Positions 4,097 through 5,299 of a DNA stretch of 5,299 nt are shown piece after piece. The stretch lies in NCBI GenBank assembly GCA_007122565.1, contig SKTJ01000083.1:1-5299 (forward strand), written 5' to 3'. A program made the translations under genes and the position numbers. Position 1 is the first letter of the stretch, and each line of letters opens with the position of its first letter. The stretch is from Syntrophomonadaceae bacterium. GTDB taxonomy: Bacteria > Bacillota > Dethiobacteria > DTU022 > UBA8154. The notes under the pieces are model-generated. The model was not told the DNA's origin. It searched no databases and was given only the letters and a program-made list of their open reading frames with translations.

Positions 4097-5224
4097 ATGC
4101 TCGAAAAGCTCCTGGAATTTTCACTATCAACAGGATTTGCTAACATTACCGGCCCACAATTGCTCATGATCATAGTCTCCCTCATTCTCCTTTATCTGGG
4201 GATCTATAAAAAATACGAACCCCTCTTACTGGTACCGATTAGCTTTGGGATGCTCATGGTTAACCTGCCGCTGGGCGATTTGATGGCTGAGCCGGCGGAG
4301 GGTGTGCTGGGCGGTTTATTTTATTACCTTGGCTTGGGGATTGAACTTGGAATCTATCCACCGCTCATCTTCCTGGGAGTGGGGGCAATGACCGATTTTG
4401 GTCCGCTTATCGCCAACCCCAAGACACTTCTGTTGGGAGCAGCGGCCCAGTTTGGCATTTTTGCCACCTTTCTTGGCGCTATTTTAATGGGATTTTCGCC
4501 TGAGCAGGCCGGTTCTATTGGAATCATCGGTGGTGCCGACGGGCCAACGGCCATTTATGTAACGGCACGGCTCGCCCCGGAACTTTTAGGAGCAGTGGCA
4601 GTTGCCGCATATTCATACATGGCATTAGTTCCGATTATCCAGCCACCGATTATGAAAGCCCTGACCACTCCGGAAGAAAGAAAGATTGTGATGAAACAAT
4701 TAAGACCCGTATCGAAGAAAGAAAAAATATTATTCCCTATTATGGTAATTATATTGACCGGACTTTTACTCCCGGCAGCTATTCCCCTGCTGGGGATGCT
4801 CATGTTCGGTAACCTGTTAAGGGAATGTGGCGTAACCGAACGCTTGAGCAAAGCTTCACAAAATGAACTTAATAATATAGTTGTGATCTTTCTTGGCTTA
4901 ACCGTAGGTGCAAAAGCAAATGCAGCATATTTTCTCCGGGCAGAGACAATTCAAATTATCGTACTTGGTCTGGTTGCATTTGCTATTGGGACAGCTGCAG
5001 GAGTTATTATGGGCAAAATAATGTGTAAATTAACTAAAGGTGAGATAAACCCACTCATCGGTTCTGCAGGTGTTTCTGCTGTCCCCATGGCCGCCCGTGT
5101 ATCACAGGTGGTAGGACAGAAAGCTAACCCGAAAAACTTCCTGCTTATGCATGCTATGGGCCCCAATGTAGCCGGAGTAATCGGTTCTGCCGTAGCGGCA
5201 GGAATATTTCTCTCCCTGTTTTAA
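4097..5224 (+). CDS. Sodium ion-translocating decarboxylase beta subunit (OadB/MmdB/GcdB family)
   Basis: This 375-residue polytopic membrane protein decarboxylates carboxybiotin and couples the reaction to Na+ export. Signature regions are GVGAMTDFGPLIANP (95-108), IIGGADGPTAIYV (143-155), AYSYMALVPIIQPPIMK (171-187), NNIVVIFLGLTVGAKA (259-274) and NPLIGSAGVSAVPMAARVSQ (318-337). Residues known to matter in Klebsiella OadB (as I recall: D203, Y229, N373, S382, R389) correspond here to D148, Y174, N318, S327 and R334. All share one offset of 55, so the catalytic and ion-binding set is complete. Length is that of the MmdB/GcdB/short OadB type, with about nine membrane segments. ATG 4097 follows GGAGGG (4087-4092) and lies 15 nt past the biotin carrier stop, so it is cotranscribed. 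A terminator closes the unit 26 nt later. The carboxyltransferase gene is absent here, so the substrate is undetermined. Confidence 0.96.
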   Translation: MLEKLLEFSLSTGFANITGPQLLMIIVSLILLYLGIYKKYEPLLLVPISFGMLMVNLPLGDLMAEPAEGVLGGLFYYLGLGIELGIYPPLIFLGVGAMTDFGPLIANPKTLLLGAAAQFGIFATFLGAILMGFSPEQAGSIGIIGGADGPTAIYVTARLAPELLGAVAVAAYSYMALVPIIQPPIMKALTTPEERKIVMKQLRPVSKKEKILFPIMVIILTGLLLPAAIPLLGMLMFGNLLRECGVTERLSKASQNELNNIVVIFLGLTVGAKANAAYFLRAETIQIIVLGLVAFAIGTAAGVIMGKIMCKLTKGEINPLIGSAGVSAVPMAARVSQVVGQKANPKNFLLMHAMGPNVAGVIGSAVAAGIFLSLF

Positions 5225-5250
5225 ATTATCAAAAAGATAAACTGAATGCT

Positions 5251-5283
5251 AAAACCTGTGTCTTAACCGACACAGGTTTTTTT
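5251..5283 (+). terminator. Strong rho-independent terminator after the decarboxylase unit
   Basis: AAAACCTGTGTC (5251-5262) pairs perfectly with GACACAGGTTTT (5269-5280). This gives a 12-bp stem with a 6-nt loop and a run of seven T (5277-5283). The A-run at the left arm would also give a U-tract on the other strand, so it may work in both directions. Confidence 0.95.
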
Positions 5284-5291
5284 ATGCATAG

Positions 5292-5299
5292 AAGGTGAG
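5292..5299 (+). promoter_or_regulatory. Possible ribosome binding site of a gene beginning beyond the window
   Basis: AAGGTGAG at the very end of the window resembles a Shine-Dalgarno sequence. If used, a + strand gene starts within about 10 nt after the window, immediately beyond the terminator. It cannot be tested with the sequence given. Confidence 0.3.

Noticed and set aside
3679..4185. Long open frame on the - strand across the biotin carrier gene
   Set aside because: It is the antisense shadow of the Ala/Pro-rich linker and biotinyl domain; its product is low-complexity Ala/Gly/Ser/Thr with no ribosome binding site or family resemblance.

Overview
The window looks like a chromosomal segment of an anaerobic, endospore-forming member of the Clostridia, probably of the Peptococcaceae type (Pelotomaculum or Desulfotomaculum relatives). 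This rests on an almost canonical SpoVS, a biotin-dependent sodium-pump decarboxylase module, strong AGGAGG-type ribosome binding sites and moderate G+C. The genus is an inference. All recognised genes lie on the + strand.

Region 1 (1-620) is AT-rich. It holds a possible C-terminal tail of an upstream gene (stop at 115-117). Overlapping that stop is the TTG start of a 168-residue protein that I do not recognise. Region 2 (621-1140) is a self-contained sporulation unit: AT-rich leader DNA with inverted repeats, a sequence matching the sigma-H consensus at both hexamer regions with correct spacing, spoVS (86 aa), and a rho-independent terminator. Region 3 (1141-1292) is an intergenic stretch dominated by an inverted repeat built from GAATTC/ATTCAG words, which resembles a dispersed intergenic repeat.

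Region 4 (1293-3093) is a two-gene set: a membrane-dipeptidase-like metallopeptidase (M19 family) followed 19 nt later by a PHP-domain phosphoesterase with an intact metal-binding set. Region 5 (3094-3275) is a 182-nt gap with no recognisable gene. It contains a 13-codon leader-like ORF and a strong but ownerless Shine-Dalgarno sequence. Region 6 (3276-5224) is a tight three-gene unit encoding the gamma (membrane anchor), biotin carrier and beta (sodium-translocating) subunits of a sodium-pumping acyl-CoA or oxoacid decarboxylase. It closes with a 12-bp stem terminator (5251-5283).

The last three genes would form one membrane complex. The biotin carrier takes CO2 from a carboxyltransferase, and the beta subunit decarboxylates it while exporting Na+. 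The carboxyltransferase (alpha) subunit is absent from this unit and must come from another locus, so the substrate (oxaloacetate, methylmalonyl-CoA, glutaconyl-CoA or malonyl) cannot be read here. I see no clearly new multi-gene system. The points most worth following are the unknown 168-aa gene next to spoVS, the dyad-rich spoVS upstream region, the orphan decarboxylase module and the gap before it.
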